A stretch of DNA of 64,000 nt from SFWF01 sp045539925 (GCA_045539925.1 JAZQGH010000007.1:57467-121466); one strand, 5' to 3'. Shown: positions 43,717-52,683, numbered from the stretch's first letter. A program made the numbers and translations. The notes: generated by a model not told the origin, from the sequence alone.

Positions 43717-44578
43717 CTATAAGTTCCTCATTCACAGGTGGGAGTGTTCCTGCCTTAAATGCCTTGCGGTAAGCGGTAGGAGACATTCCGAACTTGATTT
43801 TAAAGTCTCTTGAAAAGTTGGCATCACCCGAGTATCCGCAGGCGGCACATATTTCGGGAGGACGCATTTCAGTCTCCTCCACAAGCTTTGCAGCGTATGC
43901 AAGACGGAGAGCCTTAATGGCGGCATAAACGGTTATACCGAACTTTTGCACAAACACTCGGTTTAAATAATTGGGGTTCATATTAAAGTGGGCGGCAACA
44001 TCGGCAACACTCAGCTTTCGGCGGAAATTGTCGTTTAAGAAATACCACACCTTTGCCATCTTTTCAAGCTCGGTCTCATAAAGGTCACCTGGGTTGCGGT
44101 TGACCTCCGAGGTGAAGAGCATTGTTATAATATTTATAAGCCCTTCCTGCATATATATTTCCTGTATGTCGTAAATTCCTGCCTTGGGACGGCTGAGCAG
44201 CAGCTCGAACATATTCTGCAGATGCTGGGTCATATCCTCTTCCATCTGTGTGATGAGATTAGCCTTGTTTTTAAGCATACTGTAAACAAAACGTTCGGGC
44301 ATACATTTTATGGGTAGCCTGAAGCGGTATATTGTAGCCTTTTCGGTTATCTCCATTTCGTGATAATCCTTAAGTCGGCTGACAAACATAAGCCCTCTCT
44401 TAAGCTCGTACTCCTTGTCGTTAAGACGGTGGATTCCCTTGCCGTCTGCCACAAGCTCTATTTCATATTTTTCTTCGTGCCAGTGACGCTCCTGACCCTC
44501 GGTCTCGTATTTTTCGAACTCGGTTACAAAGTCTCTGTAATAGAGCTTTATTCGGGGTTCGGGTCTGGGTTTTGCCAT
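43697..44578 (-). CDS. AraC-family regulator coupled to the MATE exporter
   Basis: 293 aa. N-terminal cupin sensor (GQERHWHEEKYEIELVADG) and two helix-turn-helix units at the C-terminus (LSVADVAAHFNMNPNYLNRV, then RPPEICAACGYSGDANFSRD). The gene overlap with the MATE gene suggests it controls that exporter, perhaps in response to its substrate. That link is inference. Confidence 0.88.
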   Translation of the reverse strand: MAKPRPEPRIKLYYRDFVTEFEKYETEGQERHWHEEKYEIELVADGKGIHRLNDKEYELKRGLMFVSRLKDYHEMEITEKATIYRFRLPIKCMPERFVYSMLKNKANLITQMEEDMTQHLQNMFELLLSRPKAGIYDIQEIYMQEGLINIITMLFTSEVNRNPGDLYETELEKMAKVWYFLNDNFRRKLSVADVAAHFNMNPNYLNRVFVQKFGITVYAAIKALRLAYAAKLVEETEMRPPEICAACGYSGDANFSRDFKIKFGMSPTAYRKAFKAGTLPPVNEELIDADKLT

Positions 44579-44615
44579 AATTTCTCCTTTACTGCGTTTT
44601 ACGCCTTGCTATGAC

Positions 44616-45467
44616 CTATTTAAAAATGTAGTTTGATACAAGGGCAAGCTGCTTCATCGTAAGGCTTTCTGCCCTTGCCGTCTCGGGGAGATCTATACTG
44701 CCAAGAGCTTCTCTGAGCAGGTCTTTATTTATCCCCATAGAGGCGGAAACTGTGTTTACAAGTGTTTTTCTGCGCTGTGCAAAGCAGGCCTTTACAAAAC
44801 GGAAGAAAGCCTTTTCGTCTGAAAGCTCTATTTCGGGCTTTTCTCTGAGGGTAAGCTTTATAACGGCAGAATCTACATTCGGCGGAGGCATAAAGCTGCT
44901 TCTGTCCACCTCAAAAAGTATCTCTCCCTGAGCATAATAGTTGACCGCTACGGTCACCGCACCTGCATCGCGACTGCCAACCTCGGCACAAAGGCGTTCT
45001 GCCGCCTCTTTTTGCACCATTACGGTAATATTATCAATGGGAAGACGGCTTTCCAGCAGCATCATAATTATAGGCGAGGTTATATAGTAGGGCAGATTTG
45101 CACAAACGGCTACCCTTTCGCAGTCGGCGAATTTTTCCTTTATAAGTGCCGCAAGATCAAGCTTCATAACATCCCCGAAAATGACCTCAACATTATCCTT
45201 GTCGGCAAGGGTCCTTTTAAGAACAGGACGAAGCCTTTCATCCAGCTCGACAGACACTACCCTTTTTGCCGCATCGCAAAGCTCCCTTGTCAGCACCCCT
45301 GCACCAGGTCCTATTTCAAGAGCACCTGTGTTTTTATCACAGGCAAGCTCTGCCATACGGGGGCAGACCTCGGGGTCTACAAGAAAGTTTTGTCCGAGAG
45401 ATTTTTTAGTGTTAAAGCCCTCGCTCTGAAGCACCCTTACAAGGGTGTTGTAATCGGCAAGATTCAT
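44616..45467 (-). CDS. rsmA: 16S rRNA dimethyladenosine transferase
   Basis: 283 aa from the ATG at 45467; an alternative TTG lies four codons earlier. KKSLGQNFLVDPEV, the SAM motif GALEIGPGAGVLT, the catalytic CANLPYYIT and the C-terminal ACFAQRRKTL fit RsmA (KsgA). It dimethylates two adenosines near the 3' end of 16S rRNA. Confidence 0.96.
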   Translation of the reverse strand: MNLADYNTLVRVLQSEGFNTKKSLGQNFLVDPEVCPRMAELACDKNTGALEIGPGAGVLTRELCDAAKRVVSVELDERLRPVLKRTLADKDNVEVIFGDVMKLDLAALIKEKFADCERVAVCANLPYYITSPIIMMLLESRLPIDNITVMVQKEAAERLCAEVGSRDAGAVTVAVNYYAQGEILFEVDRSSFMPPPNVDSAVIKLTLREKPEIELSDEKAFFRFVKACFAQRRKTLVNTVSASMGINKDLLREALGSIDLPETARAESLTMKQLALVSNYIFK

Positions 45468-45479
45468 TGTAATTACCAA

Positions 45480-45777
45480 CCTTAATTTTAAATACTGTGA
45501 ATAACTTTATATTTTTACAGTATTTATTATAACTGCGCCTCCCTGATAAATCAATAGGCTTTTTGCTGATTTTTATCATCAAAAAGACCAAGCTTTGTCG
45601 GGTTTTGTCGAAAACAGATGATAAGTTATCGGTTACACAGTATTTTGGCGATGGTTTTTATTGATATAATGTCATTTACTCCTCAAAACTGTGCGCGACA
45701 GGCGTACATTTGTACATTCTGACAAAACACTATGGGTGAAAAGGTCAAATTTCGATAATTTTTATAAATGACAAGTA
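45480..45777. other. AT-rich intergenic region upstream of gdhA
   Basis: It contains a DnaA-box-like TGTGAATAA (45496-45504), a short palindrome GTACATTTGTAC (about 45706-45717) and scattered ACAGTATTT words. Only one DnaA-like box is present, so it is not convincing as an origin. The leftward rsmA promoter should lie here but is not clear. Confidence 0.4.
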
Positions 45778-45806
45778 TTGACAAATAGCCGCCAAAAGTT
45801 TATACT
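45778..45806 (+). promoter_or_regulatory. gdhA promoter
   Basis: TTGACA (45778-45783), 17-base spacer, TATACT (45801-45806), about 55 bases before the ATG. Confidence 0.8.
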
Positions 45807-45866
45807 TTAGTGTATTAAATCATTTTATGTTTTAGTAAATTTTGCTTTTACAGGAGGAAGCATTTC

Positions 45867-47216
45867 ATGTTGAAAAACGAATATCTTAAAAAAGTTTATG
45901 CCGACGTTGAAAAGCGCAATGCCGGTGAGCCAGAATTCCTTCAGGCAGTCCTCGAGGTTCTCGAATCCTTAGAGCCCGTTGTTGAACAAAACCCCAAGTT
46001 TGAAAAGGCCGGCGTTATCGAGCGTATGGTAGAGCCCGAGCGTATGATCACCTTCCGTGTTCCCTGGGTTGACGACAACGGTCAGGTTCAGGTTAACCGC
46101 GGCTTCCGTGTTCAGTTCAACTCGGCAATCGGTCCCTACAAGGGCGGTCTCCGTTTCCATCCCACTGTTAACGCTTCTATTATGAAGTTTTTAGGCTTCG
46201 AGCAGACCTTTAAAAACAGCCTTACCTCTCTCCCCATGGGCGGCGGTAAGGGCGGCTCCGACTTCGACCCCCGCGGCAAGTCCGATATGGAGGTTATGCG
46301 CTTCTGCCAGAGCTTTATGACCGAGCTTTCCCGTCACATCGGTGCTGATACTGACGTTCCCGCAGGTGACATCGGCGTTGGCGCACGTGAGGTTGGCTAT
46401 ATGTACGGCCAGTATAAGAGACTCCGCAACGAGTTCACAGGAGTTCTCACAGGTAAGGGCATTGCCTACGGCGGCTCTCTTATCCGTCCCGAGGCAACGG
46501 GCTACGGCGCAGTTTACTATGTAGAAAATATGCTCACATCCTTTGGTGAGGACATTAAGGGCAAGACCTTTGCTGTATCGGGCTTCGGCAACGTTGCTTG
46601 GGGTACCGTTCAGAAAATTAACGAGCTTGGCGGTAAGGTAGTTACCATCTCAGGTCCTGACGGATATATCTATGATGAAGACGGAGTTTCTACCGAGGAG
46701 AAGGTTAACTTTATGCTCGAAATGCGTGCAAGCGGCCGCGACAAGGTAGAGGACTATGCTGACAAGTTCGGTGTTCCCTTCTTCAAGGGTCAGCGTCCCT
46801 GGGCTACCAAGGTTGACGTTGTTATGCCCTGCGCAACCCAGAACGAGGTTGGAATTGATGATGCTAAAAACATCGTAGCAAACGGCGTTAAATATTATGT
46901 TGAGGTTGCTAATATGCCCACTACTGCAGAGGCTGTTGCATACCTTAAGGAAAACGGCGTAGTTATCGCTCCCTCCAAGGCAGTTAACGCAGGCGGTGTT
47001 GCCGTTTCGGGCCTTGAGATGAGCCAGAACTCTATGCGCTACAGCTGGACCGCAGAAGAGGTTGACGCAAAGCTTAAGCAGATTATGAAGAACATCTTCG
47101 AGGCATCCGCTGCTGCTGCAAAGAAGTACGGCATGGAAGGCGACCTTGTTGCAGGTGCTAACATTGCAGGCTTCGAAAAGGTTGCAGAGGCTATGATGGC
47201 TCAGGGCGTTTGCTAA
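45867..47216 (+). CDS. gdhA: NADP-type glutamate dehydrogenase
   Basis: 449 aa, the length of hexameric small-subunit GDH. NSAIGPYKGGLRFHP carries the substrate Lys, PMGGGKGGSDFDPRGKSD the catalytic Lys, and FAVSGFGNVAWGT the dinucleotide fold. It fixes ammonium on 2-oxoglutarate or runs in reverse during amino-acid fermentation. Codon bias is strong and AGGAGG precedes the ATG, so expression is probably high. Confidence 0.96.
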   Translation: MLKNEYLKKVYADVEKRNAGEPEFLQAVLEVLESLEPVVEQNPKFEKAGVIERMVEPERMITFRVPWVDDNGQVQVNRGFRVQFNSAIGPYKGGLRFHPTVNASIMKFLGFEQTFKNSLTSLPMGGGKGGSDFDPRGKSDMEVMRFCQSFMTELSRHIGADTDVPAGDIGVGAREVGYMYGQYKRLRNEFTGVLTGKGIAYGGSLIRPEATGYGAVYYVENMLTSFGEDIKGKTFAVSGFGNVAWGTVQKINELGGKVVTISGPDGYIYDEDGVSTEEKVNFMLEMRASGRDKVEDYADKFGVPFFKGQRPWATKVDVVMPCATQNEVGIDDAKNIVANGVKYYVEVANMPTTAEAVAYLKENGVVIAPSKAVNAGGVAVSGLEMSQNSMRYSWTAEEVDAKLKQIMKNIFEASAAAAKKYGMEGDLVAGANIAGFEKVAEAMMAQGVC

Positions 47217-47246
47217 TATCAGATCCGCTCAAACAATGAACATAAC

Positions 47247-47283
47247 AAAAAAGCACCTTGCCACTGGCAAGGTGCTTTTTTTA
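47247..47283 (+). terminator. gdhA terminator
   Basis: Near-perfect stem AAAAAGCACCTTGCC / GGCAAGGTGCTTTTT with loop ACT, ending in a T-run. Confidence 0.88.
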
Positions 47284-47309
47284 GTTAACAGTAGTCAGAC
47301 GCTTACTGC

Positions 47310-47477
47310 TTAATCTTCTTTGCTAAGCTTAATTATTTCTGCCTTTTCGGCGCGGTCTTCCTCTTCGGCAGACATTATGTAAAGCTCTTCGCAAGCGCGT
47401 TGAGCCGAGACAAGCTCGTTTATGGCTTTTTCTGTTGCGTCTAAAAGCGTTAAATACATTTGTTTATAATCCGGCAT
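47310..47477 (-). CDS. 55-aa helical protein of unknown function
   Basis: ATG at 47477 with AAGGGG upstream; stop TAA at 47310. The peptide is one long amphipathic helix (DYKQMYLTLLDATEKAINEL, then QRACEELYIMSAEEEDRAEK) with an acidic end. Short proteins of this look occur widely in Ruminococcaceae, often next to a small HTH regulator as here; no function is known. It is divergent from the HTH gene across a shared operator pair. Confidence 0.6.
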   Translation of the reverse strand: MPDYKQMYLTLLDATEKAINELVSAQRACEELYIMSAEEEDRAEKAEIIKLSKED

Positions 47478-47524
47478 AATGATTCCCCTTTTTATAATGT
47501 AAAAATATTATTTTCTTATATTAT

Positions 47525-47564
47525 AGGACACATTGTCCTATTTGTCAATAAGACAATGTGTCCT
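47525..47564. promoter_or_regulatory. paired palindromic operators upstream of the small HTH gene
   Basis: GGACACATTGTCC (47526-47538) and GACAATGTGTCC (47552-47563) are each near-palindromic (GACA...TGTC) and are inverted copies of one another. They lie between the 55-aa gene and the HTH gene and probably bind the HTH protein. Confidence 0.65.
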
Positions 47565-47589
47565 GCGGTATATTATTATCGGTGATGAT

Positions 47590-47817
47590 ATGAAATACCG
47601 TATTCGCGACCTAAGAGAAGATAACGATTTAAAACAACGCGAGGTTGCAGATTATCTGCTTTGTGACCAATCTCTTTATTCAAAATACGAACGCGGCGAA
47701 AGGCCGATACCGGTCGATATATTAAATGCTCTTGCAGATTTTTATAAAACAAGCATTGATTATCTTCTTTGCAGAACCGACCAAAAGGAGCCTTACGCTA
47801 AATCTGAGAGAAAGTAA
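47590..47817 (+). CDS. small XRE-family HTH regulator
   Basis: 75 aa from the ATG at 47590 (the HTH begins at its first residues; the longer frame crosses the operators). RIRDLREDNDLKQREVADYL, then SLYSKYERGERPIPVDIL and ALADFYKTSIDYLL form a complete Cro/CI helix-turn-helix and little else. Likely a self-regulated repressor acting on the adjacent operators and the divergent 55-aa gene. Confidence 0.82.
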   Translation: MKYRIRDLREDNDLKQREVADYLLCDQSLYSKYERGERPIPVDILNALADFYKTSIDYLLCRTDQKEPYAKSERK

Positions 47818-47858
47818 CAAGTACCTGAATCTTCGGGTGTTTATCTTAGGGAAAAATT

Positions 47859-47898
47859 AGACGATATGTATTTTTTACTTATACATATCGTCTTTGTT
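47859..47898 (+). terminator. terminator after the small HTH gene
   Basis: Perfect 13-bp stem AGACGATATGTAT (47859-47871) / ATACATATCGTCT (47881-47893), then a T-rich run. Confidence 0.75.
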
Positions 47899-47921
47899 TT
47901 TTGTGAAATTAAATGGCGAGT

Positions 47922-48018
47922 GCCTGACGGGACGGGAAGACTCCCCTTCGGGGAAGGGGAGATGTCGGCATCGCCGACAGAGGGGTACGGCCTCCGTAAG
48001 AGGACCCGTCCCCTACGG
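47922..48018. repeat. GC-rich structured intergenic repeat
   Basis: A run of nested hairpins: CTCCCCTTCGGGGAAGGGGAG (47940-47960), TGTCGGCATCGCCGACA (47963-47979) and outer arms GGGACGGG / CCCGTCCC. Its composition differs from the flanks. Similar hairpin elements occur in many copies in gut Firmicutes; copy number here is not known. Confidence 0.6.
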
Positions 48019-48034
48019 CTGCCGTTATTGCTCC

Positions 48035-48065
48035 AAAAAACGCTTGTCGTCAGACAAGCGTTTTT
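48035..48065 (-). terminator. terminator overlapping the end of the yfcE-like gene
   Basis: 13-bp stem AAAAACGCTTGTC with GACAAGCGTTTTT, loop GTCA; the stop codon of the gene (48050-48052) is inside the loop. Confidence 0.8.
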
Positions 48066-48565
48066 CTTTCAAATATTCCCTTTTCCAGCAGGATATAGCC
48101 GTGACCCGTATCCTCCTTAGGTATGGAGACCGAGCCTGGGTTTATATAGCGAAAACCGTCGCATTCCTCGTCGGCGGCGACGTGGGTATGTCCGCAAAGA
48201 AGTATATCTCCGCCCTTAAGAGGCGGAGGATTATCTCTGCCGAATTTATGTCCGTGAGTGGCATAAATATCCAGCCCATCTACCGAAATAAGGGCATAGT
48301 CAGACAGTATCGGGAAAGGGAGCACCATCTGGTCTACCTCTGTGTCACAGTTGCCCCTGACACAGAGAATCTCATCTTTATAAACGCTTAGCATTTCTAT
48401 TACCCTTTTGGGGGCATAGTCTTTTGGCAGGTCGTTTCTGGGACCGTGGTACAGAATATCTCCGAGGAGTAACATTCTGTCTGCCTTTTCGTCTCTATAT
48501 GCTTCCAGCATTTTTTCACACCAGTAGGCACTTCCGTGAATATCCGACGCAATAAATATCTTCAT
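48050..48565 (-). CDS. YfcE/MJ0936-type phosphodiesterase
   Basis: 171 aa. FIASDIHGSA, LLGDILYHG, VRGNCDTE, ATHGHKFG and CGHTHVA carry the metal ligands of a small calcineurin-like phosphodiesterase; the C-terminal NPGSVSIPK is typical of YfcE. The natural substrate is unknown. It follows the M20 peptidase by 19 bases and is the last gene of that operon. Confidence 0.9.
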   Translation of the reverse strand: MKIFIASDIHGSAYWCEKMLEAYRDEKADRMLLLGDILYHGPRNDLPKDYAPKRVIEMLSVYKDEILCVRGNCDTEVDQMVLPFPILSDYALISVDGLDIYATHGHKFGRDNPPPLKGGDILLCGHTHVAADEECDGFRYINPGSVSIPKEDTGHGYILLEKGIFERKTLV

Positions 48566-48584
48566 TTTAACACCTTTCTCCTTC

Positions 48585-50024
48585 TCAGCACTGCTTCATA
48601 AGGCGGATGTAGAATTCTACCGCACGACAGGCGCAATCCAGTCGGATGCGCTCGTTATGGCCGTGAATGGTAGCCCGTTCTTCGCTTGTTAAATCCATAG
48701 CCGAGAAACGGTAAACCTTATCGGAAATTCTGCCCCAGTGACGGGAATCGGAGCACTGCACCATAAGATAGGGAGATACTATGCAGCCCTTCCAGGTGGA
48801 GGCTATTGATGACGACACCTTATCGTAGCCCTCGCAGTCGGTACGGGAGATACGGGAGGGATTCATTCCGTGAAGAAGGGCGACCTCTACATTTTCGTCA
48901 TCAACCGTTTTCTTTATATATTCAAGGGCAGACTCTATATTATCCATTGGATTGAGGCGGATGTTGAAGACCATACTCGCCTCAGGGGGGATAACATTCG
49001 TAGCGTCACTTCCCTTAGCCTGAGTGAAGGCAACAGTAGTGCGCATAAGGGCGTTTATCTCGCCACCGCTCTTTTTACACATAAAATAATCGATAAGTCC
49101 GCTAAACAGCCACATATTTGAGAAAACGATTTTAAACACAAAGGAAGAATGTCTGCCCAGAGTATCAAAAAGCTTCTCCACAGGGGGAGTTATGTGATAC
49201 CTGAATGGATGCTTCTCCATTTTAAGACAAGCCTCTGACAGTCTTACAAGGGGGCTTCCCGGTTTGGGAGCCGATGCGTGACCGCCCTTGGATTTTGCGG
49301 TATATTTTACATCCATCATTCCCTTTTCGGCAATTCCTATAAGGCCGCAGGGGGCTTTAACACCCGGAAAAACATTTTCTACAACGGCACCGCCCTCATC
49401 TACTACCATAGAGGGGGTTATGCCCTTTTCTTCAAACCAGTCGACGATATTTACAGCACCCTTGCCGTTTACCTCTTCGCCACCCGAAAACGCAAAATAA
49501 ATATCCTTTTCGGGGGTGAATCCCTGTTCTATGAGATGCTCTGCGGCAGAAAGCACACCGCCGAAGGTGACCTTAGTATCAAGAGTGCCTCTTCCCCAAA
49601 GCACACCGTCTTCGATGATTGCATCAAAGGCAGGCTTTTCCCAGCCCGACTCATCTACAGGCACAACATCGTAGTGCGCCATAAGCACAGCTGGGTCTCC
49701 CTCGGTCTTGCCCTTCCAGCAAAAAAGAATTCCTCTGTCGGGAAACTCGGTATATTCGCAGGTTTTAAAAACATTTGGGTAAAGCTCGGGCAGTTTGCTG
49801 AGCAGTTTCTCAAACTCTGCCTCATCCTCCAAGGAGGGGTCGCGGTAGGATACCGTTTTGCACTTTACAAGCTCTGCAAGGTGGTGTATAACCGCTTCTT
49901 TGTCGAAGCTTTCCTCTTCTTCAAGCAGCTTTGGAGCCGCTTTTGGATTAAAGGCTGCGGCGCGGATAAGGAGCACCGCAATAAGAAGAGCCAATGCTCC
50001 TAAAATAATGTATAAAGCAATCAT
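48585..50024 (-). CDS. membrane-anchored M20 peptidase (carboxypeptidase S/PM20D1-like)
   Basis: 479 aa. One N-terminal membrane helix (about 3-22), then an M20 catalytic domain: LMAHYDVVPV and LWGRGTLDTK (metal His and Asp), FSGGEEVNGKGA (catalytic Glu), VVDEGGAVVE, and a dimerisation domain with SKGGHASAPKPGSP. It should hydrolyse peptides or N-acyl amino acids at the membrane face. It lies 3 bases after a membrane protein and is probably linked to transport. Confidence 0.88.
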   Translation of the reverse strand: MIALYIILGALALLIAVLLIRAAAFNPKAAPKLLEEEESFDKEAVIHHLAELVKCKTVSYRDPSLEDEAEFEKLLSKLPELYPNVFKTCEYTEFPDRGILFCWKGKTEGDPAVLMAHYDVVPVDESGWEKPAFDAIIEDGVLWGRGTLDTKVTFGGVLSAAEHLIEQGFTPEKDIYFAFSGGEEVNGKGAVNIVDWFEEKGITPSMVVDEGGAVVENVFPGVKAPCGLIGIAEKGMMDVKYTAKSKGGHASAPKPGSPLVRLSEACLKMEKHPFRYHITPPVEKLFDTLGRHSSFVFKIVFSNMWLFSGLIDYFMCKKSGGEINALMRTTVAFTQAKGSDATNVIPPEASMVFNIRLNPMDNIESALEYIKKTVDDENVEVALLHGMNPSRISRTDCEGYDKVSSSIASTWKGCIVSPYLMVQCSDSRHWGRISDKVYRFSAMDLTSEERATIHGHNERIRLDCACRAVEFYIRLMKQC

Positions 50025-50027
50025 TTT

Positions 50028-50693
50028 TTATATCCATCCTTTTTTATACATAACGCGGGCAACAATAAGTGTGAAGATAACGCCTACGGGCACCATAATT
50101 CCAACCGTTCCCTTGTTGAGGGCGGGGATGAAGATAAAGAGCACCAGCATAAGGATTATGGGGGCGATAGAAAGCTTTACGTTTTTGGAGATAAACACTA
50201 CACCGAGACCGCCGAAAAGTGCGGGGAGTATCATCTCAAAGGCAGGCTCCAAAACGGGATTTTCGAGAATAGGCTGTAAAGGCACTATGAATATAACACC
50301 TAAAACTATAATAAATGTGGTAACTATCGAAGAAACGGCAATGGAAATGGTAGAGAGCACCTCTCCCTCTTCGCTGTTTGCCTTGACCCCTGCGCGTTCC
50401 ATAGCGTCTAAGGCGCAGGGAAGCTTAAGGTTTGAAATATTTCCTGTTATAAAGGAAAGGTATGTACCGCCTGCACCAAGCATAGGCACATAGGTGAATA
50501 TTTCAATAAAGCCTACCGCCCAATACATAGGCAGTGTGGCAATAAGACCTCTGACCAGTCCGTCCCATCTGGGAAGGGTGCTGAAAAGCAGACAAAATAT
50601 AAGCGGAACTGCGATAATAATAGCACCTATTGCTATACCCCAGATGCGTCCGTAGTGGTGGACAGATTCCATATAAGTCATATTCTTTTTCAT
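50028..50693 (-). CDS. multi-span membrane protein paired with DUF5058
   Basis: 221 aa with about six helices and a polar loop in the middle (GAGGTYLSFITGNISNLKLP, then AGVKANSEEGEVLS). I do not recognise the family. It is 14 bases after the DUF5058 gene and 3 bases before the M20 peptidase. The conserved-looking loop and the pairing suggest one subunit of a two-part transporter. Confidence 0.7.
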   Translation of the reverse strand: MKKNMTYMESVHHYGRIWGIAIGAIIIAVPLIFCLLFSTLPRWDGLVRGLIATLPMYWAVGFIEIFTYVPMLGAGGTYLSFITGNISNLKLPCALDAMERAGVKANSEEGEVLSTISIAVSSIVTTFIIVLGVIFIVPLQPILENPVLEPAFEMILPALFGGLGVVFISKNVKLSIAPIILMLVLFIFIPALNKGTVGIMVPVGVIFTLIVARVMYKKGWI

Positions 50694-50707
50694 TTTTCCG
50701 TCCTCCT

Positions 50708-51460
50708 TTATGCAGGTATTTCAAATCCGCCGAAGACACTGCTGAAAAGTATTGCAGATGCCATTCCGCAGATAAGGCTTATGGGAAGTGCATAATCGGT
50801 CATCCAACGGATCCTCAGTTTTGTGGAAAGGAGTCCAAGCACTGCCATAACAACAGCCGAAACTACCATTACACAAACGGGGGTAAGACCCTGAAGATGT
50901 CCGTCGGCAATATATGTAACATCGCAGAAGACATAGCCTAAAAATGCCGAAATCATACCTAAAAACATTGCGTTGCTGAATATCTCGCCCCACTTTTTGT
51001 CCTTCATACCTATCTTGCTGACGCCTGCCTGTACCTTTTTGGTCATAAAGGGCACAAGAACAAGTCCTAAGGCGATGCTGAGGGTCATAACCCAGAGTAC
51101 GGTAACAAAGACCGAGGGGTCGGTGACTACCGAGCTCATATCCTGACCTAAAGGCTCCATTGCGTTTTGCGCGGCAATAACCTCATAGGACAGAGAACCG
51201 ATAACCGAAAGTCTGAGCCACGGCAGTGCCACACCAAGACTTTTTGAAAGCACTACAACGCCAACAAGCACTGCCACTGCGGGGGCAATGGTGAATATGG
51301 CAGAGGAGGAGACCGTCTTTTTAACGGTAGAGCTTTCAATTCCAAGCTCCTTTGCCCTTTTAAGTGCGCGGACGAGGAAGAATACCGACTGTGCCAGTAC
51401 TGCGGCAATGACAATTCCGACAATTATGAATATTATCGGATGGTTTACTGAAAATTCCAT
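50708..51460 (-). CDS. DUF5058 family membrane protein
   Basis: 250 aa with about seven helices. A short cytosolic region (RALKRAKELGIESSTVKKTV) and the TVSSSAIFTIAPAVAVLVGV stretch match my recollection of DUF5058 proteins. First gene of a four-gene operon (DUF5058, membrane partner, M20 peptidase, YfcE). I infer a transporter for the substrate or product of the peptidase. Confidence 0.7.
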   Translation of the reverse strand: MEFSVNHPIIFIIVGIVIAAVLAQSVFFLVRALKRAKELGIESSTVKKTVSSSAIFTIAPAVAVLVGVVVLSKSLGVALPWLRLSVIGSLSYEVIAAQNAMEPLGQDMSSVVTDPSVFVTVLWVMTLSIALGLVLVPFMTKKVQAGVSKIGMKDKKWGEIFSNAMFLGMISAFLGYVFCDVTYIADGHLQGLTPVCVMVVSAVVMAVLGLLSTKLRIRWMTDYALPISLICGMASAILFSSVFGGFEIPA

Positions 51461-51614
51461 ACTATATCTCCTTTAAAGGATATTTTTACATATTATACGC
51501 TAAATTGCGGTTTTTTTCAATAAAAAAGCATTCTTACTCAGACAAATATTCGGGGTTTGCCCTGAGAAATGACGGAGTTCTGCCAGTATGACTTTTAAAG
51601 GTCTTATTCTTTGA

Positions 51615-51643
51615 TTGCAAAAAATGTATAATAGGTTTATAAT
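51615..51643 (+). promoter_or_regulatory. promoter of the DUF362 gene
   Basis: TTGCAA (51615-51620), 17-base spacer, TATAAT (51638-51643), about 28 bases before the ATG. Confidence 0.75.
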
Positions 51644-51670
51644 ATAAAAAACACTGACAAGGAGGTTCTT

Positions 51671-52534
51671 ATGAAATCCAAGGTTTATTTTTCAAGAGAG
51701 ATAACACCCGAAAAAGTAGTAGATCTCTACAAACTACTGGGGATTGCGCTTGGGGGCAAGGTTGCCGTTAAAGTTCATTCGGGAGAAAAGGGCAACCAGA
51801 ATTTTCTGCGTCCCGAGTTCTGGAAGCCTATGATAGACGAAGTGGACGGTACCGCCGTTGAATGTAACACAGCATACGAGGGCGGAAGACACAACACTGC
51901 CGTTCACATTAAGACCCTCGAGGAACACGGTTGGAGCAAACTCTTTAAAACCGAGATTTTAGACGGCGAGGGTCCCGACCTTGTGCTGGATATTAAAAAG
52001 GGTAAGAAAATCACCAAAAACTATGTGGGCAAGGCACTCAGCAGTTATGACAGCATTTTAGTTCTCTCCCACTTTAAGGGGCATCCTATGGGTGGCTACG
52101 GCGGTGCTATAAAACAGCTTTCCATCGGTTTTGCCTCATCCTTCGGCAAAAAATATATTCACGGTGTGGGCGATGTGGATAATTTCTGGGACTCCGACCA
52201 CGACAGTTTTCTTATCTCTATGGCTGAGGCGGCGTCAAGCGTTACCGAAATGTTCACAGGCAAGGCAGCCTATGTTAATGTTATGGCAAATATGTCGGTA
52301 GACTGCGACTGCTGTGCCGTTGCAGAGGACCCCTGTATGAGTGATATAGGAATTCTCGCATCCCTCGACCCTGTGGCAATAGATAAGGCTTGTCTTGACC
52401 TTGTTTATGCCTCGGACGACAAGGGCAGAGACCATCTTATTGAGAGAATAGAATCTCGAAACGGCACACTTACAGTAGATGCCGCCGCAGAGCTGGGCAT
52501 CGGAAGCAAAGAATATGAGCTTATAGCGGTGTAA
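51671..52534 (+). CDS. DUF362 domain protein
   Basis: 287 aa. VAVKVHSGEKGNQNFLRPEF, ILVLSHFKGHPMGGYGGAIK and the late DPVAIDKACLDLVY are DUF362 signatures. A cluster of Cys and Asp (SVDCDCCAVAEDPCMSDIG) may bind metal, but the two ferredoxin-type motifs that many relatives carry at the C-terminus are absent. The reaction is unknown. It has its own promoter and AAGGAGG. Confidence 0.85.
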   Translation: MKSKVYFSREITPEKVVDLYKLLGIALGGKVAVKVHSGEKGNQNFLRPEFWKPMIDEVDGTAVECNTAYEGGRHNTAVHIKTLEEHGWSKLFKTEILDGEGPDLVLDIKKGKKITKNYVGKALSSYDSILVLSHFKGHPMGGYGGAIKQLSIGFASSFGKKYIHGVGDVDNFWDSDHDSFLISMAEAASSVTEMFTGKAAYVNVMANMSVDCDCCAVAEDPCMSDIGILASLDPVAIDKACLDLVYASDDKGRDHLIERIESRNGTLTVDAAAELGIGSKEYELIAV

Positions 52535-52640
52535 TTAGGAGTAAGCGCTTCTCGTGTTTTTAAACACCGCATTTACAGGGCATCCCCAACCATCGGCTTT
52601 TGAAAACGGACTGCCCAAGCTTCGTATTTACAATGATAAA

Positions 52641-52680
52641 AAAGGAAAAGCACCGTTTTGAAAAACGGTGCTTTTCCTTT
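52641..52680 (+). terminator. terminator after the DUF362 gene
   Basis: Perfect 18-bp stem AAAGGAAAAGCACCGTTT (52641-52658) with its complement at 52663-52680. Confidence 0.75.
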
Positions 52681-52683
52681 AGA

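Noticed and set aside
45480..45866. possible replication origin upstream of gdhA
   Set aside because: Only one DnaA-like box and no dnaA or box cluster nearby.
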